64,000 bases of DNA from Symbiodinium kawagutii (GCA_009767595.1 VSDK01027664.1:127484-191483), one strand, 5' to 3'; counted from the first letter of the stretch, positions 1 to 63,754 are shown. Made by a program: numbers and translations. Notes: generated by a model not told the origin, from the sequence alone.

Positions 1-1117
1 TCTGAATATTACAAAATGGCTGATCTTGGTTGATACATGACGGTAGTTCTGAATATTACAAAATGGCTGATCTCATTCAGAAATCACAATCTGCAGTTTT
101 ATGATTCAACAATCATACTGACAAATTGAAGAGTATTTGCCGCACTGAAGCGATGGATGAACATGATATGGCTATGGTTGACACAATGATCAAGAGACTT
201 GGGTTGAACAACAACGACAACAACAATAGGAAGCTAACACCAACTAACCTCAATCTCGACTTAACAACCATGACGGATTGTTGGCAGCAGTATGTAACCT
301 GAAACAATCTTCATACAGCACCTGCCACCCTAGCAGCTGACAAAATCACAAAGAAAGATAGAGAGAGAGAGAGACCTTAAAGTTGGCAGGTGAGACAATG
401 AAAGTGTTGTTTCCATATCCCACCGCACAACCAATGGATTCCAAGTTTACCAGGACCTAGGCTTGCAATAGTAGACACATTTGTGGGCACTATAAACCAC
501 CCATCCCGTGGTGCTGATGATTGAAAGCGGCAGCTCATAAGAGCGGGACTTCAAGCAATGTGCCTCATTGTTCAGATCGAGTGCTGGCTCAATCCAACAT
601 TTCTAGATTCTAGAAGCCGGCTAATTATTGAATATGATTCTTAGGGATTTTTTGCCAAGGTGACACTGGGTGTTCTGGCATGAGTGGATGGAATTCAATG
701 GTCCTACTATATAATTCTTGTCGTTTTTCACAACTTTTATGCACCATCGACTTTTCCTAACGTGCGATCTCCATAGTGAGAAACTACGTTCACGGTGCCA
801 TAGTTCAGGATTCACCGTTCAAAATGCCTGGGGCTTCACTTTGTAGTGTCGACCTCGTATCGCCCTCGTGCACTTTGTGGTGCTCGAAAGAGCCCGGTTT
901 CCGTCGATTTTCCCACCCGACAGCTAGACCCTCCATGTTGGCAATCATCCTCCTGGATGTGCCGGAAGCAACTGATGACCTTCACCATGGTTACCCGTAT
1001 TATAAGCTACCTCATGGGCTTCCTGACCATGGTGATAAATATGTGTATGGATATGTTTTGTTTTGTTATTTACATATATTTACATATATATTTACATAAA
1101 TATATATATATATATAT
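1..1117. other. Left flank, no recognisable gene
   Basis: 1-775 is AT-rich; the first 73 bp contain two copies of a CTGAATATTACAAAATGG word. 776-1010 is GC-richer and open in two + frames, but no family is recognisable. 1085-1120 is a TA dinucleotide run. Confidence 0.4.
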
Positions 1118-1189
1118 ATGGCCGAAGGCCCATCATATCAATCACTGGTTGGTTCATCATGTAAACCAATGGTTGTTACGATCAATACC

Positions 1190-2465
1190 ACATCTGTTCA
1201 AATGTCCCACCCCCGCTGCACTATATGTTTCATATATACAGAGAACTCATTACCAGAATCAAATGTCCCACCTCCGCTGAACTATATGTTTCCTATATAC
1301 AAAAGAACTCATTACCAGAATCAAATGTCCCACCCCCGCTGCACTATATGTTTCACATATACGAAGAACTCATTACCAGAATCAAATGTCCCACCCCCGC
1401 TGCACTATATGTTTCATATATACGAAGAACTCATTAAAAAAATTCAAATGTCCCACCCCCGCTGAACTATATGTTTCATGTTTACAAAAGAACTCATTAC
1501 CAGAATCACATGTCCCACCCCCGCTGCACTATATGTTTCATATATACAAAAGAACTCATTACCAGAATCAAATGTCCCACCCCCGCTGAACTATATGTTT
1601 CCTATATACAAAAGAACTCATTACCTAAATCAAATGTCCCACCCCCGCTGCACTATATGTTTCACATATACGAAGAGCTCATTACCAGAATCAAATGTCC
1701 CACCCCCGCTGCACTATATGTTTCATATATACGAAGAACTCATTACCAGAATCAAATGTACCCACCCNNNNNNNNNNNNNNNNNNNNNNNNNNNNNNNNN
1801 NNNNNNNNNNNNNNNNNNNNNNNNNNNNNNNNNNNNNNNNNNNNNNNNNNNNNNNNNNNNNNNNNNNNNNNNNNNNNNNNNNNNNNNNNNNNNNNNNNNN
1901 NNNNNNNNNNNNNNNNNNNNNNNNNNNNNNNNNNNNNNNNNNNNNNNNNNNNNNNNNNNNNNNNNNNNNNNNNNNNNNCATATACAAAGAACTCATTACC
2001 AGAATCAAATGTCCCACCCCCGCTGAACTATATGTTTCACATATACGAAGAACTCATTACCAGAATCAAATGTCCCACCCCCGCTGAACTATATGTTTCA
2101 TATTTACAAAAGAACTCATTACCAGAATCAAATGTCCCACCCCCGCTGAACTATTTGTTTCATATATACAAAAGAACTCATTACCAGAATCTAATGTCCC
2201 ACCCCCGCTGAACTATATGTTTCACATATACGATGAACTCATTGCCAGAATCAAATGTCCCACGCCCGCTGAACTAAATGTTTCATATATACCAAGAACT
2301 CAATACCAGAATCAAATGTCCCCCCCCGCTGAACTATATGTTTCATATTTACAAAAGAACTCATTACCAGAATCAAATGTCCCACCCCCGCTGCACTATA
2401 TGTTTCATATATACAAAAGAACTCATTACCAAAATCAAATGTTCCACCCCCGCTGCACTATATGA
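1190..2465 (+). repeat. 61/62-bp satellite, about 20 units, with an assembly gap
   Basis: Direct repeats of a 61-62 bp unit containing CAAATGTCCCACCCCCGCTG, an ACTATATGTTTCATATATAC segment and GAACTCATTACCAGAAT. Units differ by single substitutions and one-base indels. Long open frames here come from the repeat and are not evidence for a protein. Confidence 0.95.
1768..1978. other. Assembly gap (211 N)
   Basis: Unknown bases in the middle of the 61-bp satellite, so the true copy number is unknown. Confidence 1.
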
Positions 2466-2535
2466 TGATGACCATGGTGATGATGATCATGATGATGATG
2501 ATGATAATGTTGATGATGATGCTGACGATGATGAT
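2462..2535 (+). repeat. GAT/GAC trinucleotide tract at satellite edge
   Basis: Imperfect GATGATGAT run immediately after the last satellite unit. Confidence 0.85.
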
Positions 2536-4030
2536 CCCGTCACTCTTGTACCTGCGGGGCAAAGCCTAGGAATTGGCCGTATATATATATATATATTTTT
2601 AAACTATATAGATGTGTGTTTGTATCGTGTAAATGTTTATATTTGTACACACACATATATATATATATATGTATATTTATGTATGAATATTGAATAACAC
2701 ATGATTTGTTCAATACATTGGATATGTACGTGTGTCTATCCTAGTTAAAACCCCAGCTGCACATCCGCCCAGGAAACCATTGATCAGTGGCAGTGAATGC
2801 GACCTGCCCATCACGCGCGGGTGCACAGAAGGTCCCATGATCCAGGCTCAATGATGTAAGATCGTTGTGGGCAACCGTTGCTTAGGGCGAAAACGATGGT
2901 TCTTGATAGCTTGTTTTGGTGAAACGCCTACATATATAGCCATGTTTATGGAATATTGAACAACCGCCTCTATATTTTGTTCACAACTGCCTTTACAACA
3001 GCCTTCATAATGATGGTGAACAATGGTGAAATTTGTTTTACAATTGTTGGTACCGGAGAATCATGGCTGGTGGCTATTTCAATTGTTGGTACCGGAGAAT
3101 CATGGCTGCTACCTATTTAACATGGACGATAAATGGATGAGAGTAGCCGATCGTGAATCATTATTGATGATGGTTAGGAAAACTGGAATGGCTTCACAAG
3201 CGATGGCTCATGAACGAGCACTGCCATAAAGGTGTAGTCTAGTCAATACTTTCCATGTAGTAAGGGCGAGTCACGATCTCATTGAAAGGTAAGACTAGCT
3301 GGTAGTAGTTGATAGTTTCCATGTACAATGCAATGCCCTGTGATCTGTTTGCTTTGCAGCTCGGCGTGCTGATATGCCTGCGAAACCAATAAGGTTTGGT
3401 GATACAAAGCATCCAAAAGTCGCGGGTAGTAGTTCAAATCTATACCTTAGTGCAAAGATGTGCAAAGAGCAGTATTGTCACTCCTTATGCATTAGAATTT
3501 TGCGCACAAATAACTAAAGATAGTACTGATAACTTATGAATATGTATCATCATATATATATATATGCATTTTAATCTGCTTGGTTGTATCACTACAAGCT
3601 CTTGTCCTTGAATATGATGCAGTAGACCTTTACACTTAAGATCCAATAGATGATAATACAAATACATCACTGTCAAATCATTACCATCCGCTTCAACGGC
3701 TTTGGCCCAGGGTGACGATCCCCAAGACAGAGGCGCGTGACGACAGAAGCTGTTGGATGTTGGATTGCAACCATGTGGCCAGTGGTTGATAGTAGTGGAA
3801 AGGAACTTACAAGAATAGGGGATGTACCAACTGTATGGTGCCCCACATTGCAAGGAGCAATTTGCATTGAAATGTGCAAATGAAAACATTGCCGATGAGA
3901 AACCAAACATGAAATCAACAGGACAAATGCAAACAACCAAAAATAGTTTACTTCGAGTGATCCCCACCATGGCATAACATGGCAAAACATGGCGTTGAAA
4001 TGCATGTCAACCAGTCACTCCCATTTCAAG
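2536..4030. other. Non-coding stretch with weak GC islands
   Basis: Mostly AT-rich with TA runs (2581, 2660, 3553). 2755-2880 and 3690-3790 are GC-richer and open in frames on both strands, with no recognisable motif. 3025-3110 carries a 37-bp direct duplication (TTGTTGGTACCGGAGAATCA). Confidence 0.4.
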
Positions 4031-4039
4031 CAGACCATT

Positions 4040-4290
4040 GCGTTCTTTTGGTCACATACATGACATACGTACATACTTATATATTTACATAGTTACATAC
4101 CTACATACTTACATACTTACATACTTACATATTTACGTACTTACATACCTACATGTCTACATATTTGCATACTGATGTACTTTCATGCTTGCATACTTAC
4201 ACATACATTCATACATACATACACACACATACATACACCTGCACATACTCAAGCACATATACATGCACATACACATGTCAGCATTCTATT
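4040..4290 (+). repeat. ACATACTT-type microsatellite
   Basis: Irregular run of TACATACT, CATACATA and CACATACA words. Confidence 0.85.
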
Positions 4291-4640
4291 TGACATGTTT
4301 TCTGGTGTATTTTCTGGCATTCTATCTGACATATACTTCTGGCAGATACGCATATAATCTGGCATTATATCTGACATATACTTCTGGCATATCGTTTGAC
4401 ATTCTATCTCACATATCTTCTGACATATCTTCTGGCAATTTGGCAATTACTTCTGGCATATATTTCTGGCAATCTTTTTGACATTCTATCTGACATATTT
4501 TCTAGCATTCAATCTGACAAAAACTTCTGGCATTTTTTCTGACTTACAATTCACGCATTCTTTCTGACAAAAACTTCTGGCATTCTTTTTAACATATACT
4601 TCTGGCATTCTTTCTGACATACTTCTGGCATTCTGTCTGA
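4285..4640 (+). repeat. Degenerate TTCTGGCAT / CTGACATAT tandem repeat
   Basis: About 20 alternations of TTCTGGCATT with TATCTGACATA at roughly 20-bp spacing. The same word type returns at 63750-64000. Confidence 0.85.
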
Positions 4641-4659
4641 CATAGTTCTGGCAGAGCAC

Positions 4660-4785
4660 TGCCGGTTGAGGTCCAGCGGTGCACACTGCGCTCGGACATT
4701 TGCAGTTGAGGTCCAGCACTGCACACTGCGCTCGGACACTGGCAATTGAAGTACAGCAACACGCACTGTGCTCCGACATTGGCAT
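4660..4785 (+). repeat. 40-bp tandem repeat, three copies
   Basis: GTTGAGGTCCAGC recurs at 4665 and 4705 and, diverged, at about 4745, each followed by a GCACACTGCGCTC word. Confidence 0.9.
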
Positions 4786-4792
4786 ATGACGT

Positions 4793-5002
4793 GGAAGGAG
4801 GAAGGAAGGAAGGAAGGAAGGAAGGAAGGAAGGAAGGAATCAAGGAAGGAAGCAAGCAAGCAAGGAAGGAAGGAACGAATCAAGGCAGGAAGGGAGGAAC
4901 GAAGGAACGAAGCAAGGAGTGAAGAATTATCATAATCACCGTGACTGTCATCAGCATTATCATTGTCAAAGTCGTGATCGGAAGGAAGGAAGGAAGGAGG
5001 AG
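4793..5002 (+). repeat. GGAA tetranucleotide tracts
   Basis: Imperfect GGAA/GCAA arrays at 4797-4915 and a short one at 4980-4998. Confidence 0.9.
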
Positions 5003-6660
5003 TGGCTCTGATAAAATCTAACAACGAATCTGAGCCTTTGGGGAATCAACAGTGTGGCGCCAGCGCCTCCAGGTGGTGGAGCACGGAAACACTGCGTCAC
5101 GACGGACAAACACAACAAACAAAAACAATCGTTTGGCAATCACAATGACGATGCAATGACGATGATGACAATGAAATTGTGAATTTAGTCATCGTATTTT
5201 GATGAATTGATACGTGTTGCTGTTGTAGTTGGGTTGATCACTTTTTGCTTGAGTTGGGTTTGAATTACCGACAGGATTTGTTTTCAGAGCAAGCATGCAG
5301 CAACAGCATGCACTGGACTGTTGCAGCAAGCATGAGTGCAACCAATTGTTTATATTTGAGGTGAGCATGTCCCTGAATTGTTTTTATTTTTTGTCATTTC
5401 AGCCATTAATTACAAGAGAAACACAGCGGTGGGCACCAATAAATGCCCTAGCAATTTTCACTGGCCGCCACCATTAAAGTTTGATCGTCAACCTTTAATG
5501 ATCGATACGTCCAGCCATGCATCAGTGAGAGTGGGACAGGTGGAAAGTGGTTTGCTCGGGCAGAAGCATACCATCTTCGTCATGCAGGTGTGATGCTGCG
5601 CGTATGGATCGGTTGCATCAAAACCATCCAAAGAAACGGATTTGTCCATAAGTGATGGTATCCCTTAATCAACCACGATCATTTTTGATTAACAGGGAAA
5701 CTGCCAGTTTGGGGTACTGTTCATGGACAAAGAAAAATAAGAAAAGGATGGTAAGTGGATTTTCCGTTTTTCAAAAATATCTATAGGGATTGTGGCAAGA
5801 AGATTAGCCCCTGGGCCTCATGGATGAAGCGAGACTCCCAAGAAAGGCGCTGTTTGGAGGCACCAGCCAGCTATTTCATGGGGACCCAGGTTACAAGAGG
5901 TTTCCCAGTTTTACAATGGTGCACGGAGGACTCATTTGCCATCAAGCAAACGATTGAGAGAGATGGAGGAAGCACCACTGGCCAACCCATTTTTTCGACC
6001 ATTCTATAAACATGGTGTAACCGCAATCATCCCAAGCCATGATTGTTAGTAGGCAAACATTAGAGGGTACATCGGTACATCATTCATGAACCATGTTTGT
6101 CCAAGAATGGTGTACCCCCCAGAAATAGCCAGTTTCCAACGAGAATTGATATCCACATGAGTTTGTCCGACATGTACCCCCAAAACAGCAGTGGTTTCCA
6201 TTGGTTGTTCCATTGGCTATGAACAGCTGAATGGTGAGTGTAGGTACCGCCAGGACAAACCCATATGCTCAAGCAGCCACCATTCATTGACCAGTGCCAT
6301 CAGCAAAACAATCAATCAGTACTCAACCACTACTAGCCATAAATCATTGAATCGACCATGAACTTAGCCGTTCACCATTTCCAACTGCCATAAATCACCC
6401 ATTAGTCAACCATTAGTATCACAACTCAAACAATCAACTATTATATAGACAACAACTATTTGTCCATCATTAACCAACGACGAGTCGATCATTTGTCCAT
6501 CTTTAGTCCATCATTCGTCCATGAGTCCACCAATAGGCTACCATCAACCTTTCGCCAACCATTGGTGTCAACCATTAGTCAATCATTTTTGACCCAGCAG
6601 TGCACCATGATCTCAAACGCAACTTCACCACCTTCACTCACCTTCCACTTCGCCCACCAT
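5003..6660. other. Upstream flank; one open region
   Basis: Nothing identifiable. 5755-6009 is open on the + strand for 84 codons with coding-like composition but has no recognisable domain; a second frame is also open. 6290-6660 is a strongly A/C-rich tract of AACCATCA-type words. Confidence 0.35.
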
Positions 6661-6666
6661 CGGTAG

Positions 6667-6711
6667 GTGGTATCCTTCGGTCTTACGGGCATCAGTAAGC
6701 ACAACTTCGAG
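6667..6711 (+). CDS. Candidate 45-bp exon of an upstream gene
   Basis: Bounded by GGTAG|GTGGTA and TTCGAG|GCGATC, the same AG|G acceptor and GC donor style as eda, and phase 0 throughout. Encodes VVSFGLTGISKHNFE. It lies at an A/C-rich to G/T-rich switch. The product is unknown. Confidence 0.35.
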
Positions 6712-8316
6712 GCGATCCGAAACGACCAGCGGTCGAGTACTTGATGGGTGATGAATGTTTGGGCAAAGTTGTGAAGCTGATGGTTGACATATGGCTAAGA
6801 TTGGCTAAGGATGTCACACAAGTGCTTAATTTCATGCGTATCGTATCATATATATATATATTCCATTCGTAGTAATGGTTGATTCACGCTTGATTAATGG
6901 TTGCTTCTAGTGGCGAGTAAGGGCTCAGAAAGGGTCAATTCATGCATGGTGAAGCTGAGGGTTCACGAATGGTTGATGTTGTTCGATGATGAGTTTGATG
7001 CTTCTTTCATGTTTGGTTCATGGTTTGTTGGATGGTTGATGAATGGTCTTCCTCTACTTGTTTAATGATTGAAGGATGGTTGCATTGATGTGTCATGAGT
7101 GGTTGACTGATCAAACATTTGGAGGTACATTCTTTGTCGATTGGGAATTGATAATACCACATGCACACACCATGTGCATCCAGCAAAATTATTGTTAGCG
7201 CTGTGTTTGGATTGTTTGAGTTGCGGATTGGAACAGATGTATACGGGGTAATGCAATTATATTAACATAGTATACTGTATATATGATATTACTATCACAC
7301 GCAAAGAATATGTACAAACATCTTGAATTAGGTAGCTAACATTCATACATATAAAACACTATGCATACACCATTGAACTGTTTATCAAAATGTTGGTTCT
7401 ACGTTCAAAAAACCATGTTCAAGATGCTCCTTCTATGCATGCCTCGATCTCCGATACACCATCGTCAACCACTATTCATCATCACCTTCCATGATCAACC
7501 ACCGTGATCAACCCACTGCTAATTGTCAATCATTGATTAGCCGTTGATATCCACTATGAAGCACTATGGCACCACTATTTATGGATAGATGATATTCCCA
7601 ATTCATGACTGTATGATATATGATACCCAAATAGCAAAAGATAATACCAGCACCGAATATTTGAAACTTGCTGCATCCGCTGTGCGTTTTTGCATCCCAG
7701 GCACCTAATCAAGCGCTAAGCAAAGTGAACAAACAGCTGTGCTCGCTAGTAAGCAACGTTGAACATACATTCAAAACATGATGATGGCTTGGGATGATCG
7801 GGGGATACCCGGTGTTCATAACCGATAGAAACGATGGTATTTTTGTTCATGATGGGATTTCGTAGTAATACTTAGTAATCCGAATCCTAAAAGCAACCCT
7901 TGGTGATGATAGTGAGATTCACAAACATCTATCCCAAGAAACGCTGTTGTCAAAGGCTGTTTGTCTGTGAAGTGGTCCTCTCACTGACCCGGGTGATGAT
8001 CAGGTCCGGGTTCCCCTCACACAATAAATCCATGGTTGGTGCGTAGTTGGTTGATACTCAACCACAAGCAGCAATATGATTCATGGTGATCGAAGATGCC
8101 GCCTGGTTGCATGGAGATGGGTAACCGTTGAACTCAGGTTCTCTATTCTCAGTATCCTCGGTTTGATGGAGATTCTCCTAGCCTCCCCCAGTCTTGCGGC
8201 CAGTGGGGGCTGTGGGAAAGTGGCGCCGTTTCAGGACTTTGAGCAGCTTCATGCTCAAATCTCCGGCAAAGTTTCGACCTGAGGGGTCGTGCAGAATGAA
8301 GGTTCATGGAACTGCC
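6712..8316. other. Non-coding with low-confidence exon candidates
   Basis: 6750-7090 is G/T-rich and 7430-7570 is A/C-rich. 7651-7700 could be an exon (STEYLKLAASAVRFCIP, donor CCCAG|GC). 8076-8290 is GC-richer and open on both strands. No family is recognised. Confidence 0.3.
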
Positions 8317-8476
8317 ACCAACAAACAAACAAACAAACAAACAAACAAACAAACAAACAAACAAACACACACACACAAACGAACGAACGAGCGAGCGAGC
8401 GAGCGAGCGAGCGAGCGAGCGAGCGAGCGAGCGAACGAACGAACGAACGAACGAACGAACGAACGAACAAACAGAA
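8317..8476 (+). repeat. Compound tetranucleotide microsatellite CAAA - CGAG - CGAA
   Basis: (CAAA)n, a short CA run, (CGAG)n, then (CGAA)n in direct succession, with single-base changes between blocks. Open frames of K/Q/T/N and R/E/A/S here are repeat artefacts. Confidence 0.97.
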
Positions 8477-8925
8477 AAAAAAAACAAACAAATATGCAAA
8501 CAGCAAGAAGTAGTGGAGCGTGGTGATTTTTGGGATTTATTGTTGATTATTGGCCAACGGTTGAGGACGATAGCAACCACTGCAACAGCAAGAACTGTTT
8601 TTGAAGATTTCATCCTAAAGCAGACATGATCCATGACAACATTCACGTACATTTATCAACATGACTGGGATATGACCAAATCCAAGATGATGCTCAAATG
8701 CCAGGTGCGTGGCCGGGTGATCAAGTTAGGAGAAAAGCCTAGAACTCTATTAGGCAAGGAGGGGCGATGAATGCTTTCAGAAATATGACAAGACCAAAAA
8801 GAATGGCGCACGATCTCCAACAAAAAATCCGGATCCAGGCAACTTGGAATAAGGAGCTGAGGTTCCTGCTCCAGATCGCTTGTGAAACCCCTACCTGAAC
8901 ACTTGCCAGTGTGGAACGAATCGTT

Positions 8926-9040
8926 ACTGGTTGGTCGTTTTAAACATTTTTCTTGCTAGATCTTGCTAGTAATACCATGTAATACCTAATGGTTGGCTCG
9001 TTGACCATTTTTTTCGTTGGGGTTCAAACCACCAACCAGA
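8926..9040. repeat. HP-B element 1
   Basis: Starts ACTGGTTGGTCGTTT and ends AAACCACCAACCAG, giving inverted ends of about 14 bp with an AATGGTTGG word inside. Member of the HP-B family. Confidence 0.75.
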
Positions 9041-9975
9041 TTGAGTTGGTATTATGAATCGCCGAAGGAATGGAGCCAAGCAACAACAACCACACCATGG
9101 ATGGCCGATTGCCCTTGGATCCCCGTAAAACACAGCCCTATGCTTCCAGTTGTCATTAAAGGGGCTGGTAACCACCCCCAGTTAAAACTAGATGGTAGAA
9201 ACTTCAGCTGGTTACCTACTATTGGCTGGTCCTGGAAGCATCGGGAAGCATACACACTTTTGTGTTTTTATCGCAGCATGATTGATGAAGCCTCAATCAA
9301 CACACCACTTGTCTTGAAAACATCGACAAAGCTGGAGTTCGCCGGGCCGCCATTCTCCTTGCTCCTTGGCTTCCGGCGTGCAACCCAGCAGCAAAGTCTC
9401 CTGAATTCATGTGGATTAACTGACTCAGGGCTGCAATACTTGCACGGTTTGTTGACTAGCTAAATAAAATGTCCAAATATTGTAGTATCCAAATCGTCAT
9501 TTATGGGCATATAAGATCTACCAATTTCTGAATCAGGCAATTATCGTCATCGTGACTATTCTTCTCCTCATCACTGTGATCCAAATTGTGCAAGTTGCGC
9601 AATCCACTATTGTCGATGATCTTCATGTTGTTCGCTGACTGGGAGATCCACATCAATAGCAACCCATTATTGTTCGTAAATCACCATTCATTAATTTTCT
9701 TGGAAAGGCTTGTTCATATCGGGATTGTCGACCAGTTGATCGAATACCGCTTCGATGATCAAGACTGAAGTGTTTGATCAAAGCAATATCCAGTTTGATG
9801 ATCACTCCTGTTGATGATCAATCAACAAACTTGTTTCATGATCAATACTTAAGGCTGTTTGATAAATCAATATTCACCTGTTTAAGATGATCAATCAGTA
9901 TCCTACCATAGATGATGCTCAACCAGTAGCATCGATGGCTGCGACCACCTCAGTGTGTTCCCAACTCGCCTCGCC
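9041..9975. other. Flank upstream of eda
   Basis: 9017-9463 is open on the + strand for 148 codons with a GC-richer part at 9330-9440; no recognisable domain. 9540-9950 is an A/C-rich and GATCAA-rich tract leading into eda exon 1. Confidence 0.3.
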
Positions 9976-60519
<50,544 letters not shown>

Positions 60520-61016
60520 GGGCGGCGTTGCTCGCGTTGCGTTGCGAGGGCCGGGGCGCGCAGGCGCGTCCTGAGCCAATGGCTCCACTGAGAGGTCAAG
60601 CAATGGGGACACTTGAACTATGGTTAGTAGTGGTTAGCCCAGGTTGATGGTGGTCAACTATTGTCAATAATAGTGCTTACCTATGAGGATTCTAAGCAAC
60701 AACACTAGCTGGTTTGTGGTTTGATTCACATTTTGCCTATATATTTTCCTGGTAATTATAGACAAATGGTTGGTTGACATGCATATTTTGCATAGGGTGG
60801 TTCAACCACCAACTATATACAGATATATATGTATATACACATATACAAAACGGAGTCAAACACCATTTTTGCCATTATTCTTTGGATTCCAGCTTTCTCA
60901 AGAGCCCTATTTGTTTGGCGGTGGGCATCTGAAGCGGTGGCACATCCAACAAGAAATGCCAACGGCTGGTCCAAGCTTGAAGCAACCAACTAATCAGTAG
61001 AGAACCTATCCCAACA
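60520..61016. other. Downstream flank of eda
   Basis: GC-rich sequence continues to about 60600 (3' UTR side of exon 14), then a G/T-rich tract and HP-B element 9. No terminator or poly(A) signal can be called. Confidence 0.5.
60708..60814. repeat. HP-B element 9
   Basis: CTGGTTTGTGGTTTGATTCA start, GGGTGGTTCAACCACCAACT end, internal GACAAATGGTTGGTTGACA; the CAACAACACTAG head precedes it. Confidence 0.85.
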
Positions 61017-61202
61017 GTGACTGTTATGGGACCCTTATGGGATATGAATTCGACCTTTGCCGCTTCGCGGGGCTGCCGGAAAGCAAGGGGTCTCACCCTC
61101 TTGTGTTGTGCAGCTGGCAAGAACCCAAAGGTATCCAAAGGTGCTGAGGCTGTGAATGAACTCACCAGAACCATGCCCAGTCACTGGCTACTCTCCGAGC
61201 AG
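61017..61202 (+). CDS. Candidate first exon of a downstream gene
   Basis: ATG-initiated, 62 codons, ending LTRTMPSHWLLSEQ at GAGCAG|GTGAGAGG, a strong GT donor. The middle is basic (ASRGCRKARGLTLLCCAAGK), possibly a presequence. No domain recognised. Same strand as eda. Confidence 0.4.
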
Positions 61203-61512
61203 GTGAGAGGATATTTGTTTCACTTGCAAAGACATTTCCCTTTTCCACCTGCCAGGTGAAAAAACAGTTTCGCAGAGGAAAACAAAAAATCCAGGGGGCC
61301 CAGTTGTGGCTATTGATATGGGATGATAGGTTGAAAATGCTCAAATGACATTCAATTTAAACATCTGAAAAAAACATCTCTTGGCCAACAAAAAGTTGAT
61401 GTGCAATTATACTAAGTGGTTGAGTAAAGTATAATCCGCTATGAGAAGAGGATCCCACAAAGTGAGCACTGTGGAAGTGCATCCCAAACGGGGATGCTGC
61501 TGGAACTTGGCA

Positions 61513-61743
61513 TCAAACGCTGTTGGTGCCAAACGCTAGCGTCGGAACAGCAGACACCGCACTGGGCTGAACAGCGGCCACTTCTATTGGCATGATGGCG
61601 GCCCTTCTACGATGAGCTTCGTATCTAAGTGAGAAGGCTAGTAGCCGCTGTTGTGTGTCCATCTGCAAACTTGATGTAAACCTCATGGCACTGTGAGTCC
61701 AAATTGGTGAAGTGTTTTTGTCAACTGCTGATGTGGAGTTCAA
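61513..61743 (-). CDS. Candidate minus-strand exon
   Basis: 76 codons from ATG to stop with coding-like composition (QQRLLAFSLRYEAHRRRAAI, then a V/A/P-rich end). No domain recognised and no clear splice sites. Confidence 0.25.
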   Translation of the reverse strand: MNSTSAVDKNTSPIWTHSAMRFTSSLQMDTQQRLLAFSLRYEAHRRRAAIMPIEVAAVQPSAVSAVPTLAFGTNSV

Positions 61744-63626
61744 TAATCTCTAAGTCCAGCTGTTTTCTTGCGGGATCACCAACCTCTCGGGGGGTTCAAT
61801 AACCGGGTGGCCATGAACAGTCCCCAGTGCTTCAGGTAGAGTACCTTCTGAGGAGGTGATTGGATCCTCAAAACCTGCCCTTTTTGTACCGCTGCAAAAG
61901 GTATTTAAGCACCAGATCATCTTACTAAATTGATTATTGTTGTAGGTAAAGACTGTTTGTCACTGATCCCTCTATGGGGTCATTGCTCGTTCTTGGGGCG
62001 CTTTATTGCGTATTGTTATGAGGTAATTCCTCCAGCAATCAACTTATTAACCTAGGAACTGGTCATCGTTAGAGTGATCGTTGGTCGTGTTTACAGCCAT
62101 CATCAGCCTATGATCAATGATTCACTACCAATGTGATAGGTTGTCTAGCCAACAATAAGCCTTTGTCAATCAACAATGGCATCCCAATATTAAGTCATTA
62201 TCAATGGTCAGAGATAAATAGCACTACAGTATATTGATTCGTTTCTCATTCTTAATTGACCCTTAATTTCCTCACCGATCGTCAATCATCATGGGATAAT
62301 GGAACGTTATTAATACTTGCTTATTGTTAGGTGTTTATTGCTTGTTGATAACAATTAACTTACCCACTGTTACAGCTTTTACATGAGAGTTGGTCTGATT
62401 GCCTCTGCTGTGAGGTCTCTTTCCAGCTGCCTGCGTTGTTCGTCGGCTTAACGTGATGTCAACGTCCAGCTGCTGGAGTTGATTTGACAGTGGTTGATGA
62501 TAGTAATCCCAAAGCGGTGGATGTTGGTGGGAAAATCTGCCTGGTTGACCCCTTTAACTGATGCTTCAAACGTTGAAACGGGCTGGCTTTCTAGTATCAG
62601 CGCCGCCGTTTCACGTGAGTCAGGCTGAGTGACTTGACCAGTGACCAAGTAGCAGTGGCTTTTGGTAGTGGTAACGAACACTTGGTATTGGTCACTAGTT
62701 GGTATTGTGTATTGGTAATGAACAACAGGATTGATATAAACCAATCAAATTACTTGGTATTGGTATTGTCACAAATTGATTGGTAGCGAGCAACAAGAGG
62801 GGAAGAGCACAAATTGATTGGTAACGAACAACAAGAGGGGAGAAGAGCCAATCAATTTGTGGTTGAACAACTACAGCTGTTGGTAGTTTGATGTTTGTCA
62901 TATTCAATGCTAGTTGATATCGGTATTGCCAATTGGTATTGGTGTTGGTAGTACTATCACAGACCCACAGTCAGAATATGAACGTTGAATTTTTATTTTT
63001 TTAGATTCATCTCCGAAGCGAATACCAGGGGAAAAGAGTTTGCAGTTAGAATATAGAGGATCATCCATATTCTAAGTGCAGGTCTGCAATGACCCTTGCA
63101 TATCTCAATCAAACTACATATCTCAAGTTACATCAACTTGCATTTTCTAACTGCGAGTTCTACCCGGGTTCAATTTTGAATATTCTAAGTGCGATTTTTT
63201 GTTTTTCCATATTCAAACTGGTGGTCGGTGATTGTGCACGAAGTGATTCAAACAACTAGTGAGTACCGCCAACAACTTTAGTTATGACCAAGTGCGAATA
63301 GCTGTAAGTAATCACTGGTTGTAAGTAAGTGGTTCCAACTAGAAAAAAGTATAATTGTGTACAACTGGTTTGATTATTGCTTATGACTGGTCATTACCAA
63401 CCACGGTGAGAAGTTACAGGCAATTACGCTGTTTATCTAGATATTGCCCTTTTGGCGATGATCGAGGTTGGCTATCAGTTATTCGGCTACTCGATATAGT
63501 ATCTAGATGTACCTAGTGTGAGTGATTGGTTGACGCTGAGTCTTCAACTGGGAATCCCTCTGAAACCAAGATGCGAAGGACCAAGCAGGGTCAATAGAAT
63601 TCTGGTTGGGGAGTACCATTATGGAT
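61744..63626. other. Right flank, no confident gene
   Basis: 62448-62650 is GC-richer and open on both strands. 62770-62848 holds two copies of a 39-bp unit (CACAAATTGATTGGTA...). 63040-63200 repeats a TATTCTAAGTGC word in both orientations. Confidence 0.4.
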
Positions 63627-63730
63627 GTGAGTGTTTCTGAAAATGGAGGACCCTGAAAATGGATGGTTTTTGGCACCAAAAATGGTAAGGAGAAAGGATG
63701 ATTTGGGGGAACCCTGTTTTAGAATTACTC
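63627..63730. repeat. HP-A element 16
   Basis: GTGTTTCTGAAAATGGAGGA start and GGGGGAACCCTGTTTTAGAA end; internal GATGATTTGG orientation as in elements 8-9. Confidence 0.75.
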
Positions 63731-63754
63731 TACTTCGTGTGATCCCCACCATCA

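Noticed and set aside
1190..2465. Open frames through the 61-bp satellite as a repeat protein
   Set aside because: The unit length varies between 61 and 62 bp, so the frame drifts; three frames stay open by composition and the gap inflates them.
4249..4785. Minus-strand CQK/MPEV-type repeat protein
   Set aside because: The frame follows the TCTGGCAT/CTGACATA tandem repeat and breaks where the repeat degenerates.
9017..9463. 148-codon open frame as a gene
   Set aside because: It overlaps the right end of an HP-B element, has uneven composition and no recognisable domain.
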